Positions 1-8,497 of a DNA stretch of 64,000 nt are shown here, piece after piece. Every line of letters starts with the position of its first letter. Position 1 is the stretch's first letter. Made by a program: the position numbers and the translations under genes. The stretch comes from Pseudarthrobacter phenanthrenivorans (GTDB lineage: Bacteria > Actinomycetota > Actinomycetes > Actinomycetales > Micrococcaceae). Under the pieces are notes generated by a model. The model was not told the DNA's origin and searched no databases. It saw only the letters and a program-made list of their open reading frames with translations. The stretch spans positions 124,001 through 188,000 of the forward strand of contig NZ_JWTB01000024.1 of the NCBI RefSeq assembly GCF_000813845.1, given 5' to 3'.

Positions 1-58
1 ACGTCCCCCCGGCGCGGTCATATCCGAACGGCCCTGCACGTCAGTAAGGCACTGACGG

Positions 59-1123
59 TCAGGCACTGACGGCAGCCGTGCAGGCGCCGTCCCGCGTCTC
101 CGTTGCGGCGGCCTGCGGCCCGTGCGGCATGTCCCTGCCGCCCACCATCTGCAGGAACTCACCCTCGGAGAGCACTTCGATGGCCTGTCCCCGCTCATGC
201 AGTTCCAGCACACGCCGGGCCTTGCCGGTGAGCCGTCCGGACCGGAGGTCGGAGGCGACGAACCCGTCCCCCACCACCAGCACGGTGGTGCGGCCGGTGA
301 CGCGGCTTTCCGTCCGTGCCCCGCAGCGGGCCGAGCGCCGCTTCGCTTCCGGACGGTCGATGGAGAGCTGTCCGGTGAACACCACCGTCTGCGCGTAGAG
401 CGGGTGGCCCGGCTCGGCATCCAGGTCGGGCTCCGGGTTCGCCCCTTCCTCCGGCCAGCCGGACTGGAACCGTTGGACCAGGGCGGCGCCGTTGCCGGAT
501 GCCCCGGCGAGGGCCGCCAGGCTGGGCTTCGAGAGGTCGCCGGTGGCGGGATCGAACGCCTGCTGGCGCGGCATGGCCAGGCCGAGCGACAGGTAGAGTT
601 CGGCGAGGCTGTTGGCGCCGTTGCGCCCGGCGATGTCGACCAGGATCCCGGCGCAGGCACGGGCGTCCTCGGCGGCGTCGTGGTGGTTGACCAACGGTAC
701 GCCGGCTTCCTCGGCGGCGAACGGCAGCGAATTGGAGACAAGCGAGTAGCAGCGGCGTGACAGCATCACGGTGCAGACGTAGTCATAGGCCGGACCGGGC
801 AGGCCAGACACCTCAAGTGCCGAGCGGATCACGCCCAGGTCGAACGCGGCATTGTGGGCCGCCAGCACGTCGTCACCGATGAAGGCTCCGATTTCCGGGA
901 ACAGCTCGCCGAAGCGGGGGGCGTTGGCAACATCGGCTGCGGTGATGCCGTGGATGCGGACGTTGTGGTAGTCAAAATGGTCGTAGCCGGCTGGCGGGCG
1001 CATCAGCCAGGAGGCCTCCCCGACCACTTTCCCGCCCCTCACCTTCGTCAGCCCCACCGAGCACGGAGAGCCGCGGAAGCCGTTGGCCGTTTCGAAGTCG
1101 ATCGCCGTAAAGTCCAAACCCAC
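59..1123 (-). CDS. DEDDh 3'-5' exonuclease with C-terminal BRCT domain
   Basis: Predicted DnaQ/Pol III epsilon-type exonuclease of 354 residues. The exonuclease motifs are visible: Asp9 and Glu11 (ExoI, in DFETAN), His90-Asp95 (ExoII, in HNAAFD) and His148/Asp153 (ExoIII, the DEDDh histidine). After a linker of about 70 residues, residues 245-325 resemble a BRCT domain (VVFTGQL near its start), a module that commonly binds DNA ends or phosphopeptides. The combination suggests a repair or proofreading nuclease acting without the replicative polymerase alpha subunit. The exact substrate cannot be read from sequence. The GTG start is chosen because TAAGGT lies seven bases upstream and there is no Shine-Dalgarno, as for a leaderless mRNA. 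It diverges from the DedA gene across 53 bases. Confidence 0.85.
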   Translation of the reverse strand: MGLDFTAIDFETANGFRGSPCSVGLTKVRGGKVVGEASWLMRPPAGYDHFDYHNVRIHGITAADVANAPRFGELFPEIGAFIGDDVLAAHNAAFDLGVIRSALEVSGLPGPAYDYVCTVMLSRRCYSLVSNSLPFAAEEAGVPLVNHHDAAEDARACAGILVDIAGRNGANSLAELYLSLGLAMPRQQAFDPATGDLSKPSLAALAGASGNGAALVQRFQSGWPEEGANPEPDLDAEPGHPLYAQTVVFTGQLSIDRPEAKRRSARCGARTESRVTGRTTVLVVGDGFVASDLRSGRLTGKARRVLELHERGQAIEVLSEGEFLQMVGGRDMPHGPQAAATETRDGACTAAVSA

Positions 1124-1130
1124 GGCCCCT

Positions 1131-1136
1131 ACCTTA
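1131..1136 (-). promoter_or_regulatory. -10 hexamer TAAGGT, predicted leaderless start of the exonuclease gene
   Basis: TAAGGT on the minus strand ends seven bases before the GTG at 1123. There is no purine-rich ribosome site between them. No clear -35 is seen. Confidence 0.5.
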
Positions 1137-1164
1137 CCGCCGGAGGTCCCGCAGGCCTGTCAAG

Positions 1165-1170
1165 TACCCT
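1165..1170 (+). promoter_or_regulatory. -10 hexamer TACCCT, predicted leaderless start of the DedA gene
   Basis: TACCCT ends six bases before the GTG at 1177. It faces the opposing hexamer of the exonuclease gene across 28 bases, so the two promoters are back to back. Confidence 0.45.
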
Positions 1171-1176
1171 TGAGGA

Positions 1177-1986
1177 GTGAACTTTCCTGTGATGAGTGAC
1201 CTCGCTGTGTCCATGCTGGGCGGTGCGGGACCGGTGCAGCCGAAAATGGCCTCGTTCCTGCCTGACTGGCTGAACCCCCAGGTCTTCCTGGCCGATCCCG
1301 CCCTCGCCCCCTGGGTGGTCCTGCTGGTGTGCGGGATCGTCTTCGCCGAAACGGGCCTGCTGGTGGGTTTCTTCCTTCCCGGCGACTCCATGCTGTTCAC
1401 AGCGGGCCTGCTGGTGGCCACGGACACCATCAAGTTCAATATCTGGCTCCTGGCCCTGCTGGTCGCGGTCTCGGCCATCATCGGCAACCAGACCGGCTAC
1501 CTCATCGGCTCCAAGGCCGGCCCTGCCATCTTCAACAAGCCCAATTCCCGGCTTTTCAAGCGGGAAAACGTGGAGAATGCGCATGCCTTCTTTGAGAAGC
1601 ACGGCGGCAAGGCCCTGATCCTGGCCCGCTTCGTGCCCATCATCCGCACGTTCGTCCCGGTGATCGTCGGCGTGGCGCAGATGAGCAGGAGGAAGTTCTT
1701 CCTTTACAACGTCATCGGCGCCCTGCTGTGGGGCGGCGGCGTGACCCTGCTCGGCTACCTGCTGGGCGACAAGGTTCCGTGGGTCCGCGACAACCTGGAC
1801 ATTATCTTCATCGCCATCGTGCTGGTCTCGGTGATCCCCATCGGTATCGAGATCCTGCGCGGCCTGGCCGCCAAGCGCCAGGCGCAGGCCTACGGCACGG
1901 ACGCCGTCGATGAGTACATCGAGGAGCACGAGCCGCAAGCGGAACGCAAGACCCACCGCAACATCCCGGGCAGCCGGCCCGAATAG
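1177..1986 (+). CDS. DedA family integral membrane protein
   Basis: A 269-residue polytopic membrane protein of the DedA (SNARE-associated/VTT) family. Members influence membrane potential and lipid or undecaprenyl-phosphate flipping. Family acidic and basic residues are present: Glu58, Asp70 (in the FFLPGD motif), and Arg151 and Arg157 in RFVPIIRTF, matching the essential Glu/Asp/Arg pairs of E. coli YqjA/YghB. Hydrophobic stretches lie near residues 43-65, 88-110, 155-168, 177-195 and 205-225. The C-terminal tail is charged. Two starts are possible: GTG at 1177, favoured by the -10 hexamer six bases upstream, or ATG at 1192 with TGAGGAG 14 bases ahead. A strong hairpin terminator follows directly. 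Confidence 0.85.
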   Translation: MNFPVMSDLAVSMLGGAGPVQPKMASFLPDWLNPQVFLADPALAPWVVLLVCGIVFAETGLLVGFFLPGDSMLFTAGLLVATDTIKFNIWLLALLVAVSAIIGNQTGYLIGSKAGPAIFNKPNSRLFKRENVENAHAFFEKHGGKALILARFVPIIRTFVPVIVGVAQMSRRKFFLYNVIGALLWGGGVTLLGYLLGDKVPWVRDNLDIIFIAIVLVSVIPIGIEILRGLAAKRQAQAYGTDAVDEYIEEHEPQAERKTHRNIPGSRPE

Positions 1987-2009
1987 CTGCGGCTGTCCCT
2001 GGATCCACC

Positions 2010-2045
2010 AAAAAAGGTGCGCACCCTGCGGGTGCGCACCTTTTT
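2010..2045. terminator. Bidirectional intrinsic terminator between dedA and rdgB
   Basis: A perfect 11-bp stem (2016-2026 with 2030-2040, loop TGC) is flanked by six A on the left and five T on the right. It can therefore end transcription from both convergent genes. Confidence 0.9.
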
Positions 2046-2056
2046 CGCTGGTCCTC

Positions 2057-2704
2057 CTAGCCGGCTGCCTCCAGCGCCGCCACAATCGAGGGCAGCAGTG
2101 CCCGGAAGGCCTTGCCGCGGTGGCTGATGGCGTTCTTTTCCTCAGCCGAGAGCTCGGCGCAGCTGCGGTCCTCGCCGGCGGGCTGCAGGACCGGGTCGTA
2201 GCCAAACCCTCCGGCGCCGCGCGGCTCGCGCAGCAGGATTCCCTCCAGCTGGCCGTACTCCACCACTTCGCGGCCCGGGCCGTCCGCACCGTCCGGCATG
2301 GCCAGGGCGGCGGCGCACACGAACGCGGCACCGCGGTGTTCGTCCGGAACGTCGGACAGCTGGTTCAGCAGCAGTTCAAGGTTGGCGGCATCGTCCCCGT
2401 GCCGTCCTGACCAGCGGGCAGAGAAGATCCCGGGGGCTCCGCCCATGACGTCCACGGCGAGTCCCGAGTCGTCGGCGATGGCCACCAGGCCGGTGGCAGC
2501 GGCAACCGCGCGTGCCTTCAGCAGCGAATTCTCCGCGAAGGTCACGCCTGTTTCGACGACGTCCGGCGCACCCGCCGCCGCCGCGTCCACCACCTGCGTA
2601 TCGACGTCGAGCCCCGGCACCTGCCCGCGCAGCAGTTCGCGCAGCTCGCGGAGTTTGCCCTTGTTGTGGGTGGCCAGCACCAGCCGTGGAGCGGGGCTGC
2701 TCAC
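2057..2704 (-). CDS. rdgB: Non-canonical purine NTP pyrophosphatase (RdgB/HAM1)
   Basis: Hydrolyses dITP, ITP and XTP to monophosphates, keeping deaminated purines out of DNA and RNA. The 215 residues contain the family motifs in order: ATHNKGK (11-17), [10 protein letters not shown] (55-64), ADDSGL (77-82), FGYDP (167-171) and SHRGKA (194-199). Length is normal for the family (about 200). The GTG start overlaps the rph stop by four bases (GTGA), so the gene is translationally coupled to rph. It is the last gene of the murI - phosphodiesterase - rph - rdgB run, the same order as I recall around mycobacterial murI. Confidence 0.95.
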   Translation of the reverse strand: MSSPAPRLVLATHNKGKLRELRELLRGQVPGLDVDTQVVDAAAAGAPDVVETGVTFAENSLLKARAVAAATGLVAIADDSGLAVDVMGGAPGIFSARWSGRHGDDAANLELLLNQLSDVPDEHRGAAFVCAAALAMPDGADGPGREVVEYGQLEGILLREPRGAGGFGYDPVLQPAGEDRSCAELSAEEKNAISHRGKAFRALLPSIVAALEAAG

Positions 2705-3459
2705 AGGGTGTCCGCCAGGGTTTCGCGCTGGATGGCGGCCAGCTCCGAGGTGCCCAGCAGGGCCAGGTCAAGGAGCTGGTTCAGCTCGTCCCGGTCGAAC
2801 GGGGCGCCCTCCGCCGTGCCCTGGACCTCGACGAACTTGCCGGAACCGGTGACCACCACATTCATGTCCGTTTCCGCCCGGACGTCCTCCACGTACGGCA
2901 GGTCCAGCATGGGGACGCCATCGATGATGCCCACGGACACGGCCGCGATGGTGTCCAGGAGGGGCTGGGCGTTCCTGGCAATGAGTTTGTTGTCGCGGGC
3001 AAACCGGATGGAGTCCGCCAGCGCCACGTAGGCGCCGGTGATGGCCGCCGTGCGGGTGCCGCCGTCCGCCTGGAGCACGTCGCAGTCCAGCACGATGGTG
3101 TTTTCGCCCAAGGCCTTGGTGTCGATGATGGATCGCAGCGAGCGCCCGATCAGCCTGGAAATTTCATGCGTGCGGCCGCCGATCTTGCCCTTCACGGACT
3201 CGCGGTCGGACCGGGTGTTCGTGGCCCTCGGCAGCATGGCATATTCGGCGGTCACCCAGCCGCGGCCTTCGCCCTTGAGCCAGCGTGGGACGCCGGCGGT
3301 CAGGGAGGCCGTGCACAGCACCCTGGTGTTGCCGAACTCGATCAGCGCCGAGCCTTCAGCCTGGTTGGACCATCCGCGGGTGATGCTGATGGGCCGGAGC
3401 TGGTCGGGGGCGCGGCCGTCGGCACGCACGATGGGCACTGCAGTTGCTTCAGATGTCAT
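2701..3459 (-). CDS. rph: Ribonuclease PH
   Basis: Phosphorolytic 3'-5' exoribonuclease that trims tRNA 3' ends and takes part in rRNA turnover as a hexameric ring. The 252-residue protein has the family N terminus (RADGR, 12-16), the RNA-binding region [15 protein letters not shown] (95-109) and the phosphate-binding [10 protein letters not shown] (133-142). Length is typical. The minus-strand hexamer TAAGCT lies six bases upstream of the ATG, so the gene probably has its own leaderless promoter inside the operon besides read-through from the phosphodiesterase gene 49 bases upstream. Its stop overlaps the rdgB start. Confidence 0.96.
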   Translation of the reverse strand: MTSEATAVPIVRADGRAPDQLRPISITRGWSNQAEGSALIEFGNTRVLCTASLTAGVPRWLKGEGRGWVTAEYAMLPRATNTRSDRESVKGKIGGRTHEISRLIGRSLRSIIDTKALGENTIVLDCDVLQADGGTRTAAITGAYVALADSIRFARDNKLIARNAQPLLDTIAAVSVGIIDGVPMLDLPYVEDVRAETDMNVVVTGSGKFVEVQGTAEGAPFDRDELNQLLDLALLGTSELAAIQRETLADTL

Positions 3460-3465
3460 GCCTTT

Positions 3466-3471
3466 AGCTTA
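3466..3471 (-). promoter_or_regulatory. -10 hexamer TAAGCT, predicted internal leaderless promoter for rph-rdgB
   Basis: TAAGCT ends six bases before the rph ATG at 3459, with no Shine-Dalgarno between. Confidence 0.45.
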
Positions 3472-3508
3472 TCGAGTGCCGGTGCGGCAGACGCCGGGCG
3501 CGGTCCGC

Positions 3509-4306
3509 CTAGATGGTGTAGTGCACCCCGGCCACGGCAACCGCGACGTCGCCCGGGAACACGGGCCGCGCTTCTGCCATGACCGTGGTCTGGGAGGTCC
3601 ACACGGGGATATGGGTCAGCAGGAGCCGGCGGGCCCCGGCCGCGGCGGCAGCCTCCCCGGCCCTCTTGCCCGTCAGGTGGACGTCGTTGATGCCATCGTC
3701 CCTGCCTTCCTCGAAGGCAGCCTCGCACAGGAACAGGTCGGCATCCTTGGCCGCTTCCTCCAGCCCGGCACAGGAATCGGTATCGCCGGAGTAGGTCAGG
3801 ACCCGGGACACCGGGGTGCCGTCCTTGCCGGGCTCGACCACCTCGACCCGGAGGGCGTAAGCCTCCTCGATGGGGTGGTTGACGGCGAACGGGGTGACCG
3901 TGAACGGGCCCACTGTCACGGATTCCCGCTCGGTCCAGTTGGTGAAGTCGAATTCTTCGTGCATGCCCGGGTCCAGGGGCAGCCCGTAGGCGGTGGCCAT
4001 CCGGTCGGCGGTGGCGGCCGGCCCCCACACCGGAATCCGCCCACGGCCCCAACCCCCGGGCTTCCAGCGGATGGCGACGTGCAGCCCGCACAGGTCCATG
4101 CAGTGGTCGGGATGAAGGTGCGTGAGGAAGATCGCGTCGATGTCCTCCAGGTCCGTGTAGCGCTGGATGGCCCCCAGTGCCCCGCTGCCGAGGTCCATCA
4201 CCACCTTCCAGGTCCTGTCACCGTCGGTGGCGGTCAGGAGGTAGCAGGACGCCGGGGAGCCGGGCCCCGGGAAGGAGCCCGTGCATCCGACGATGGTCAG
4301 CTTCAC
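3509..4306 (-). CDS. Metallo-beta-lactamase-fold cyclic nucleotide phosphodiesterase-like hydrolase
   Basis: A 265-residue MBL-fold protein with the metal site THLHPDH (His63, His65, Asp67, His68) and a second-metal Asp in YSGDTDSC. It lacks the tRNase Z exosite. Position (murI upstream, rph and rdgB downstream) and overall sequence match mycobacterial Rv1339, described as an atypical class II cAMP phosphodiesterase. A cAMP-hydrolysing role is therefore an inference from family plus synteny; arylsulfatase-like names for this family are less informative. The ATG overlaps the murI stop by four bases (ATGA), so the two are co-translated. Confidence 0.8.
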   Translation of the reverse strand: MKLTIVGCTGSFPGPGSPASCYLLTATDGDRTWKVVMDLGSGALGAIQRYTDLEDIDAIFLTHLHPDHCMDLCGLHVAIRWKPGGWGRGRIPVWGPAATADRMATAYGLPLDPGMHEEFDFTNWTERESVTVGPFTVTPFAVNHPIEEAYALRVEVVEPGKDGTPVSRVLTYSGDTDSCAGLEEAAKDADLFLCEAAFEEGRDDGINDVHLTGKRAGEAAAAAGARRLLLTHIPVWTSQTTVMAEARPVFPGDVAVAVAGVHYTI

Positions 4307-5331
4307 AGGGCCGGTCCTGCGGGACGGGCGCCGGCGAGCCCGCCGCCCACGAAGTTGGAAATCCGCGGCCGGTCCTGCGCGCTTTGCGCGGCAGCGATCA
4401 TTTCAGGGGTGATGCGGGCCAGGCTGCCCGTGGGGTACTGGGCGGCGACGTGGTCCACGTGGCGGACGGAGAGCACCTCGGGGCCCAGGAACCGCCGGGC
4501 CAGCACCTCGAACTGCCGGGCGTCGCCGGTGGCCACGAAATGGTGCTCGGGCGGGAGCGTCGAGGTGCGCTGCAGGTTGTGGGTGGCCAGGGCGCGGTAG
4601 ACGTCCTTGGCCGTCTCCTCGGCGCTGGACACCAGCGTGACGTCGGCGCCCATGACATAGGAGATGACGCCCGTCAGCAGCGGATAGTGGGTGCAGCCCA
4701 GGACCACGGTGTCCACCCCGGCGGACTTCAGCGGCGCCAGGTATTCCTCCGCGACCGCCAGCAGGGCCGGGCCCGTGGTGACCCCGGCCTCCACGTAGCT
4801 GACGAACTCCGGACACGCCACCGAGGTGATGTCCAGGTCCGGAGCCGCGGCGAACGTGTCCTCATAGGCACGCGACCCTACGGTGGCGGACGTGCCGATG
4901 ACGCCCACTTTTCCCGACCGGGTGGCGGCGACGGCGCGCCGCACCGCGGGTTGGATGACCTCGATGACCGGGATGCCGTACTTGGCGGTGTACCGCTCCC
5001 GGGCGTCCCGCAAAACAGCGGCCGACGCCGAGTTGCAGGCGATGGTGAGCAGCTTGACACCGGAGTCCACAAGTTCGTCCATGACGCCAAGGGCGTTGGC
5101 GCGCACCTCGGCGATGGGGAGGGGCCCGTAGGGGCCGTGGGCGGTGTCCCCGACGTAGAGGATGGACTCGTTGGGAAGCTGGTCGATGATGGAGCGGGCC
5201 ACGGTAAGCCCGCCGACACCGGAGTCGAAGACGCCGATGGGACGGTTTTCGGGAGCCGCGGCCGGAAGTCCGCTGCCGTCGGGCGCGGGCTGTGTTTCTG
5301 CCGGTGGTTCCGTGCTCGGGACTGTAGTCAT
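4303..5331 (-). CDS. murI: Glutamate racemase
   Basis: Makes D-glutamate for peptidoglycan from L-glutamate without a cofactor. The reading frame from ATG 5331 gives 342 residues. [14 protein letters not shown] starts at residue 31, with the catalytic cysteines at Cys99 (IACNSAS) and Cys213 (LGCTHYP), and the partner Asp36 and His215. The first 29 residues are a Pro/Ala/Thr-rich extension absent from the family core. The frame stays open to 5406, so an upstream start (ATG 5370) is possible. I prefer 5331 because TATCCT lies nine bases before it and no ribosome site marks the longer form. The gene is followed by the phosphodiesterase-like gene with an ATGA overlap. Confidence 0.93.
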   Translation of the reverse strand: MTTVPSTEPPAETQPAPDGSGLPAAAPENRPIGVFDSGVGGLTVARSIIDQLPNESILYVGDTAHGPYGPLPIAEVRANALGVMDELVDSGVKLLTIACNSASAAVLRDARERYTAKYGIPVIEVIQPAVRRAVAATRSGKVGVIGTSATVGSRAYEDTFAAAPDLDITSVACPEFVSYVEAGVTTGPALLAVAEEYLAPLKSAGVDTVVLGCTHYPLLTGVISYVMGADVTLVSSAEETAKDVYRALATHNLQRTSTLPPEHHFVATGDARQFEVLARRFLGPEVLSVRHVDHVAAQYPTGSLARITPEMIAAAQSAQDRPRISNFVGGGLAGARPAGPAL

Positions 5332-5436
5332 GATTATTCGAGGATAGGTGTTCCCGGAAGCGTCAGCCATGATCTTGTGTCCAGCAACTCGTGTCTGCTG
5401 CGTCACACTGGACGGCCTCCCCCTGGCCGCCGGGCC

Positions 5437-6003
5437 TCACCGGCGGGATTCCATCGACTGCAGCATGGCCTGCACCAGGGACTCCTGCAGCCAGGTGGTG
5501 AAGTTGTAGACCAGCGCGAGGTAGCTTTCCACGTCCTCGGCCTGGGACCAGTCCTGCATGCGGTGGACATGCTCGGCGTCGGCCTCGTCCCGGATGTCCA
5601 GCCGCTCGGCCAGGACCAGGCGCACATCGTTCAACGCCATGGACCAGTGCTTGGCCCCTTCGGGCGTCAGCACGATCTCGTCCTTGTCCAAGTCCAGCGC
5701 GGCTGCCCGCAGTGCGCCGATCTTCGTTTCCCGCAGCGACCGCTCGGTGAGCTGGCGGAACTCAAGGGACGCGGCGCCGTCGTCCTTCACCACGTTGGGG
5801 AGCAGCCGCTTAACGGCGCGGTCCGTCGGTTCCGCCACATCCATGTCGAGGCCGATCAGCGCCGCCAGCGGGTCCTGCCCGGTGCGGTCCTCGGGTTGCA
5901 GCATGGAGATGACGTCGTCGATCAGGCTGCGCAGCAGGTCCCGTTCGGTGGGTTCAAGGTAGCCGGTGATGCCCTTGAGTCCGTATTTGAATGCCTTAGC
6001 CAC
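5437..6003 (-). CDS. DUF2017 family protein (AosR-like actinobacterial regulator)
   Basis: A 188-residue protein predicted to be mostly alpha-helical. The GTG start at 6003 gives the expected N terminus AKAFKYGLKG and overlaps the end of clpS by eight bases, so expression is coupled to clpS. The clpS-DUF2017-murI order places it as the counterpart of mycobacterial Rv1332, described as the redox-responsive transcription factor AosR. In that protein sensing is attributed to an intramolecular disulfide. This protein contains no cysteine at all, so it cannot sense redox that way. A DNA-binding role is therefore uncertain here. Its mycobacterial neighbours mec-cysO-cysM are absent between it and murI. 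Confidence 0.8.
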   Translation of the reverse strand: MAKAFKYGLKGITGYLEPTERDLLRSLIDDVISMLQPEDRTGQDPLAALIGLDMDVAEPTDRAVKRLLPNVVKDDGAASLEFRQLTERSLRETKIGALRAAALDLDKDEIVLTPEGAKHWSMALNDVRLVLAERLDIRDEADAEHVHRMQDWSQAEDVESYLALVYNFTTWLQESLVQAMLQSMESRR

Positions 6004-6379
6004 GCTTCCCCTTACCCTGGCCCGGGCCACCGGACTTGCCTGCCTTGCCGCCGGAACCGCCGCTGGCCTTCTCCACGGTGGCCCAGAGGCCGAATCCGTG
6101 CATGGCAACGGCGTGGCGTTCCACCTGTTCCTTGCTGCCCGAGGCCACGATGGACCGGCCCTTCCTGTGGACCTCCATCATCAGCTTGTTCGCCTTGCTC
6201 TCCGAATAGCCGAAGTAGCTCTGGAAGACATAGCTGACGTAGCTCATGAGATTGACGGGATCATTCCAGATCACCAGGTTCCAGGGGATGTCCGGCGCGG
6301 TCAGCGAGTCGGTGGACTCTGCTGTGCCGGTCCGGGTGCCCTCCTGCGTAGCAGGGCCGGGCGCAACGCTTATGGTCAT
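5996..6379 (-). CDS. clpS: ATP-dependent Clp protease adaptor ClpS
   Basis: Delivers N-degron substrates to the ClpC/ClpA ATPase for degradation by ClpP. The 127-residue protein has a disordered N-terminal tail (about 1-32), then the ClpS core with the N-degron pocket residues Asn39-Asp40 and His71. The stretch YVFQSYFGYSESKANKLM is typical of the family. The C terminus is a Gly/Lys-rich tail of about 20 residues. The ATG at 6379 has TAGAAT six bases upstream and no ribosome site, so a leaderless transcript is likely. It is divergent from pncB across a repeat-bearing spacer, as in mycobacteria. Confidence 0.95.
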   Translation of the reverse strand: MTISVAPGPATQEGTRTGTAESTDSLTAPDIPWNLVIWNDPVNLMSYVSYVFQSYFGYSESKANKLMMEVHRKGRSIVASGSKEQVERHAVAMHGFGLWATVEKASGGSGGKAGKSGGPGQGKGKRG

Positions 6380-6385
6380 CTGTCC

Positions 6386-6391
6386 ATTCTA
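6386..6391 (-). promoter_or_regulatory. -10 hexamer TAGAAT, predicted leaderless start of clpS
   Basis: TAGAAT on the minus strand ends six bases before the clpS ATG. It is the best -10 match among the leaderless sites here. Confidence 0.6.
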
Positions 6392-6400
6392 TGTGGGGGT

Positions 6401-6514
6401 TGGGCCCACACCGGCGAGGGCCCCAAGGCGAAGCGGAGCGAGCTATGGGAGCGGTAGGTGGGCCCACACCGGCTAGGGCCCCACGGCGAAGCGGAGCGAG
6501 ACTTGGGAGCCGGT
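6401..6514. repeat. Two tandem copies of a 55-56 bp GC-rich repeat (period 58)
   Basis: Copy 1 (6401-6455) and copy 2 (6459-6514) both begin TGGGCCCACACCGGC and contain GGCGAAGCGGAGCGAG. They differ at only a few bases plus one single-base insertion. Each copy starts with the palindrome TGGGCCCA. The pair fills nearly all of the space between the divergent clpS and pncB promoters. It may be a dispersed intergenic element of the genus; that was not checked. Confidence 0.85.
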
Positions 6515-6520
6515 GGGGAT

Positions 6521-6526
6521 TAGAGT
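6521..6526 (+). promoter_or_regulatory. -10 hexamer TAGAGT, predicted leaderless start of pncB
   Basis: TAGAGT ends seven bases before the GTG at 6534, and no Shine-Dalgarno is present. Confidence 0.55.
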
Positions 6527-6533
6527 GACTTTC

Positions 6534-7862
6534 GTGAGCACCTCAGCCGGCTGGGACCATCCCCGCACGTCCTTTTACACCGACCACTACGAGCTGACCA
6601 TGCTGCAGGCGTCCCTCCATTCCGGGGCGGCGCACCGCAGGTCGGTGTTCGAGGCGTTTGCGCGGCGGCTGCCCGACGGCCGGCGCTACGGCATCGTGGC
6701 CGGCACGGGACGCCTCCTGGAAGGCATCGCGAATTTCCGTTTCGGCGAGGCTGAACTGGCGTTCCTGGAGCGCACCCGGGTGGTCAACCGGGAGACCCTC
6801 GACTACCTGGCCACCTACAGGTTCACCGGCGACATCTGGGGCTACGCCGAGGGCGAAGCGTACTTCCCCAACTCCCCCATCCTGATCGTGGAGGCCTCGT
6901 TCGCCGAGGCCTGCATGCTGGAAACCTACCTGCTGTCCGTGCTCAACCACGACACCGCCATCGCTTCCGCGGCCTCCCGCATGGTCAGCGCAGCGGGCGG
7001 CCGGCCCTGCATCGAAATGGGCTCGCGCCGCACGCACGAGGAGGCCGCCACCGCCTCCGCGCGGGCGGCCATCATCGCCGGTTTCGACAGCACCTCCAAC
7101 CTTGAAGCGGGCATCCGCTACGGCGTGAAGACCGTGGGCACTGCCGCCCACTCGTTCACGCTGCTGCACGACTCCGAGCGTGAGGCCTTCGAGGCACAGA
7201 TTGCCTCGCTCGGCGACGGCACGTCCCTGCTGGTGGACACGTACGACGTCGAAAAGGCCGTCCGCACGGCCGTGGACCTGGCAGGGCCGCGGCTTGGCGC
7301 CGTCCGCCTGGACTCGGGCGACCTGGTGGCCCAGGCGCAGTGGGTCCGCCGGCTGCTGGACGACCTGGGCAACGAACACACCAAGATCGTGGTCACCTCC
7401 GACCTGGACGAGTACGCCATCGCGGCGCTCCAGTCAGCCCCTGTTGACTCCTACGGCGTGGGGACGTCCCTGGTGACCGGTTCCGGCGCCCCCACCGCCA
7501 GCATGGTGTACAAGCTGGTCAGCCGGACCGGCGACAACGGGAATTTCGTGTCCGTCGCCAAGGCCGCCAAGAACAAGGCCAGCGTGGGCGGCCGGAAATA
7601 CGCGCTGCGGAAACTGGACGAACGGGGCACCGCCACCGCAGAGGTGGTGGGCGTGGGGCACCGGCCGGAGGACGACGGCAACGACCGGCCGCTGCTGCAG
7701 CAGTTCATGAAGAACGGCGAACTGCTGCCGGGCTGGACCGGGCATGAGGGCGTGCTCCGTGCGCGGCAGCGCCACGCGGACTCCATGCGGGAACTGCCCC
7801 CGGTGGTGAACCGCCTGCAGCGCGGCGAGGCCGCGATCCCCACCATCTACGAGGAGAACTGA
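6534..7862 (+). CDS. pncB: Nicotinate phosphoribosyltransferase
   Basis: Converts nicotinate and PRPP to nicotinate mononucleotide in NAD salvage (Preiss-Handler route). The 442-residue protein has the N-terminal FYTDHYELTM signature (14-23) of the family. The autophosphorylated histidine is probably His206 in GTAAHSF, and a PRPP-site region lies near VRLDSGDL. The start GTG at 6534 is chosen on the -10 spacing; an in-frame GTG at 6513 would put the -10 inside the gene. Its TGA stop shares one base with the ATG of pncA, so nicotinamide deamination and nicotinate capture are produced together. Confidence 0.95.
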   Translation: MSTSAGWDHPRTSFYTDHYELTMLQASLHSGAAHRRSVFEAFARRLPDGRRYGIVAGTGRLLEGIANFRFGEAELAFLERTRVVNRETLDYLATYRFTGDIWGYAEGEAYFPNSPILIVEASFAEACMLETYLLSVLNHDTAIASAASRMVSAAGGRPCIEMGSRRTHEEAATASARAAIIAGFDSTSNLEAGIRYGVKTVGTAAHSFTLLHDSEREAFEAQIASLGDGTSLLVDTYDVEKAVRTAVDLAGPRLGAVRLDSGDLVAQAQWVRRLLDDLGNEHTKIVVTSDLDEYAIAALQSAPVDSYGVGTSLVTGSGAPTASMVYKLVSRTGDNGNFVSVAKAAKNKASVGGRKYALRKLDERGTATAEVVGVGHRPEDDGNDRPLLQQFMKNGELLPGWTGHEGVLRARQRHADSMRELPPVVNRLQRGEAAIPTIYEEN

Positions 7863-8494
7863 TGTCCCGCGCCTTGATTATTGTGGACGTCCAGAACGAC
7901 TTCTGTGAAGGCGGCTCGCTCGCCGTCACCGGCGGCGCGGCGGTGGCCGGTGCCATCAGCGAATACCTGGACGCGCACAACAGCGAATTCGACTACGTGG
8001 TGGCCACCCAGGACTGGCACATCGAGCCCGGCAGCCACTTCTCCGACTCGCCCGATTACAAGGACAGCTGGCCGCCGCACTGCGTCGCGGGCACGCGCGG
8101 GGCCGAACTCCACCCGGACCTGGACACCGAGTACATCGACGCCTATTTCCGGAAGGGCCAGTACGCCGCCGCCTACTCGGGGTTCGAAGGCCTGCTGGCC
8201 CCGGAAGACGCCGTCCCCACCGGGGAACGCCAGGCCGGCGGGATGCCGGGCAGCATGGACATGACGGACCCTGACGGGGATGCCATCGGCCTCGACGACT
8301 GGCTGCAGAGCCACGACGTGGAGGACGTGGTGGTGGTGGGGCTTGCCACGGACTACTGCGTGAAGGCCACCGCGCTCGACGCCGTCCAGGCCGGCTACGG
8401 CGTCACCGTGGTGCGGTCGCTGACCGCAGGCATTGCGGAGGACCTCGAAGACGCCGTAGCCGAGATGGAGCTTGGCGGAGCTGACATCGCCTGA
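7862..8494 (+). CDS. pncA: Nicotinamidase/pyrazinamidase
   Basis: Hydrolyses nicotinamide to nicotinate, feeding pncB directly upstream. The 210-residue isochorismatase-fold enzyme has the catalytic triad Asp9, Lys98 and Cys166 (LATDYCV) and metal ligands Asp51, His53, His59 and His73, matching the Asp-His-His-His site of mycobacterial PncA. The ATG overlaps the pncB TGA by one base. Only three bases separate its end from the convergent helicase gene, and no hairpin is visible, so transcripts probably overlap. Confidence 0.95.
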   Translation: MSRALIIVDVQNDFCEGGSLAVTGGAAVAGAISEYLDAHNSEFDYVVATQDWHIEPGSHFSDSPDYKDSWPPHCVAGTRGAELHPDLDTEYIDAYFRKGQYAAAYSGFEGLLAPEDAVPTGERQAGGMPGSMDMTDPDGDAIGLDDWLQSHDVEDVVVVGLATDYCVKATALDAVQAGYGVTVVRSLTAGIAEDLEDAVAEMELGGADIA

Positions 8495-8497
8495 CCG

